NCBI GenBank assembly: GCA_002408465.1
Contig: DHSM01000023.1
Coordinates: forward strand, 1 to 22,630
Direction of reading: 5' to 3'
DNA length: 22,630 bases
Source: Firmicutes bacterium UBA5286
GTDB lineage: Bacteria; Bacillota; Proteinivoracia; UBA4975
Positions 21,976-22,630 of the stretch are shown in pieces; position 1 is the first letter of the stretch, and every line of letters begins with the position of its first letter. The notes under the pieces are model-generated. The model ran no database searches. It saw only the letters and a program-made list of their open reading frames with translations, and was not told where the DNA came from. Both the position numbers and the translations under genes were made by a program.

Positions 21976-22630
21976 TTAAGCTTGTTGAGAAGCTGCTGGA
22001 GAGTATCAGCGGCGTTGCCCAGGAGGAGGCTGATCCCGTCTTTTCTGGTGTAGATGGGGTTATCAACCCCGGCATAGCCGGGCTTGAGGTCGTAGTTGCA
22101 GATGATGACTTCGGGAGCCTTGTCCACATTGAGAATGGGCATCCCGGAAATGGGAGTGTCCTCGGTTTCCCTGGCCGCCGGGTTCATGACGTCGTTGGCG
22201 CCAACAACGATACAGGCATCGCAGGCGGTGAACTCGTCGTTGATCTCATCCATTTCATAGAGCTGTTCGTAGGAGACATCGGCTTCACTGAGGAGGACAT
22301 TCATATGCCCCGGCATGCGGCCGGCCACGGGATGGATGGCGTATTTCACTTCAGCGCCCTTGGCTTCTAGGATGTCGGCCAGCTGCTTCACCAGGTGCTG
22401 GGCCTGGGCGATGGCCATGCCATATCCCGGCACGATAATGACCTTTTTCGCCTTGTTCAGGACATCAGCCGCTCTAGATTCCCCTGAGTCCCCGGCAGGT
22501 TCAGTTGCTGCCTGGCCTTTGAGATCATTGAGGAGCTGCTGCAGGGTGTCGGCGGCATTGCCCAGCAGGAGGCTGATGCCTTCTTTTCGTGAATAGATGG
22601 GGTTATTCACCCCGGCATAGCCGGGCTTGA
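21972..22630 (-). CDS. pntB: NAD(P) transhydrogenase beta subunit (PntB), C-terminal part with repeated domain III; truncated by the window edge
   Basis: The open frame enters from the right edge and ends with TAG at 21972-21974. About 219 codons are visible. PntB couples hydride transfer between NADH and NADP+ to proton movement; its soluble C-terminal domain III (about 180 residues) binds NADP(H). One complete domain III is present, with KKVIIVPGYGMAIAQAQH, AIHPVAGRMPGHMNVLL, VGANDVMNPAA and a KPGYAGVDNP end. Upstream of it, after a short linker (about 22 residues, GQAATEPAGDSGESR...), lies the tail of a second, diverged domain III, KPGYAGVNNPIYSRKEG. The in-frame ATG at 22610 lies within that tail and is not the real start. 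The membrane domain II must be outside the window. Confidence 0.9.
   Translation of the reverse strand, partial: KPGYAGVNNPIYSRKEGISLLLGNAADTLQQLLNDLKGQAATEPAGDSGESRAADVLNKAKKVIIVPGYGMAIAQAQHLVKQLADILEAKGAEVKYAIHPVAGRMPGHMNVLLSEADVSYEQLYEMDEINDEFTACDACIVVGANDVMNPAARETEDTPISGMPILNVDKAPEVIICNYDLKPGYAGVDNPIYTRKDGISLLLGNAADTLQQLLNKLK
21975..22087 (-). repeat. Domain III tail repeat, C-terminal copy
   Basis: These 113 bases encode the last 37-38 residues of PntB and match 22518-22630 without gaps at 94 of 113 bases by my count, offset by exactly 543 bases (181 codons). The encoded peptides differ at about four of 38 positions, so most base changes are silent. Confidence 0.9.
22518..22630 (-). repeat. 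Domain III tail repeat, N-terminal copy at the window edge
   Basis: This is the partner of 21975-22087. The similarity runs to the last base of the window, so the repeat very likely continues beyond it. The 181-codon period equals the length of a complete PntB domain III. Confidence 0.88.

Noticed and set aside
22315..22596. Plus-strand open frame opposite pntB
   Set aside because: It is antisense to the conserved domain III coding sequence and has no family resemblance.

Overview
The window looks like a chromosomal segment of an anaerobic, endospore-forming Firmicute (Clostridia or Peptococcaceae-like). Evidence: three sporulation genes (spoIVB, spo0A, spoIIM), strong AGGAGG-type ribosome binding sites with some TTG/GTG starts, and a ferredoxin-linked 2-oxoacid oxidation operon. 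Most genes are moderately GC-rich and on the + strand. An AT-rich island at about 16.4-18.4 kb stands out.

Layout: (1) 212-2439, spoIVB then spo0A, closed by a strong terminator. (2) 2491-5810, a tight four-gene envelope cluster: SteA-like protein, MctB/SteB-like coiled-coil membrane protein, family 2 glycosyltransferase, MraY/WecA-like phosphoglycosyltransferase. (3) 5863-16300, an amino-acid oxidation cluster. A PAS-PAS-AAA+-Fis sigma-54 activator precedes a sigma-54 promoter with enhancer-like repeats. Then come a PheDH-like dehydrogenase, butyrate kinase, phosphate butyryltransferase, leucine dehydrogenase, a second butyrate kinase, a P-loop ATPase and the four subunits of a 2-oxoisovalerate-type ferredoxin oxidoreductase. 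Together they predict amino acid -> 2-oxoacid -> acyl-CoA (plus reduced ferredoxin) -> acyl phosphate -> carboxylic acid + ATP. (4) 16346-18480, an AT-rich defence island: a long perfect inverted repeat, a promoter, decayed remains of a type III restriction-modification operon (XRE regulator, mod, res) and one intact unknown gene. (5) 18480-21968, a GNAT acetyltransferase flanked by REP-like repeats, then an M20-type peptidase, a DUF3866 protein and spoIIM, ending in a bidirectional terminator. (6) 21972-22630, minus strand: the C-terminal part of a transhydrogenase beta subunit (PntB) whose NADP-binding domain III appears to be duplicated in tandem.

The best candidates for new biology are the duplicated PntB domain, the intact unknown gene left behind the dead type III system, the duplicated dehydrogenase-kinase module under one sigma-54 switch with an ATPase of unknown role, and the envelope cluster next to spo0A. 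No tRNA, rRNA, CRISPR array or complete insertion sequence was seen.
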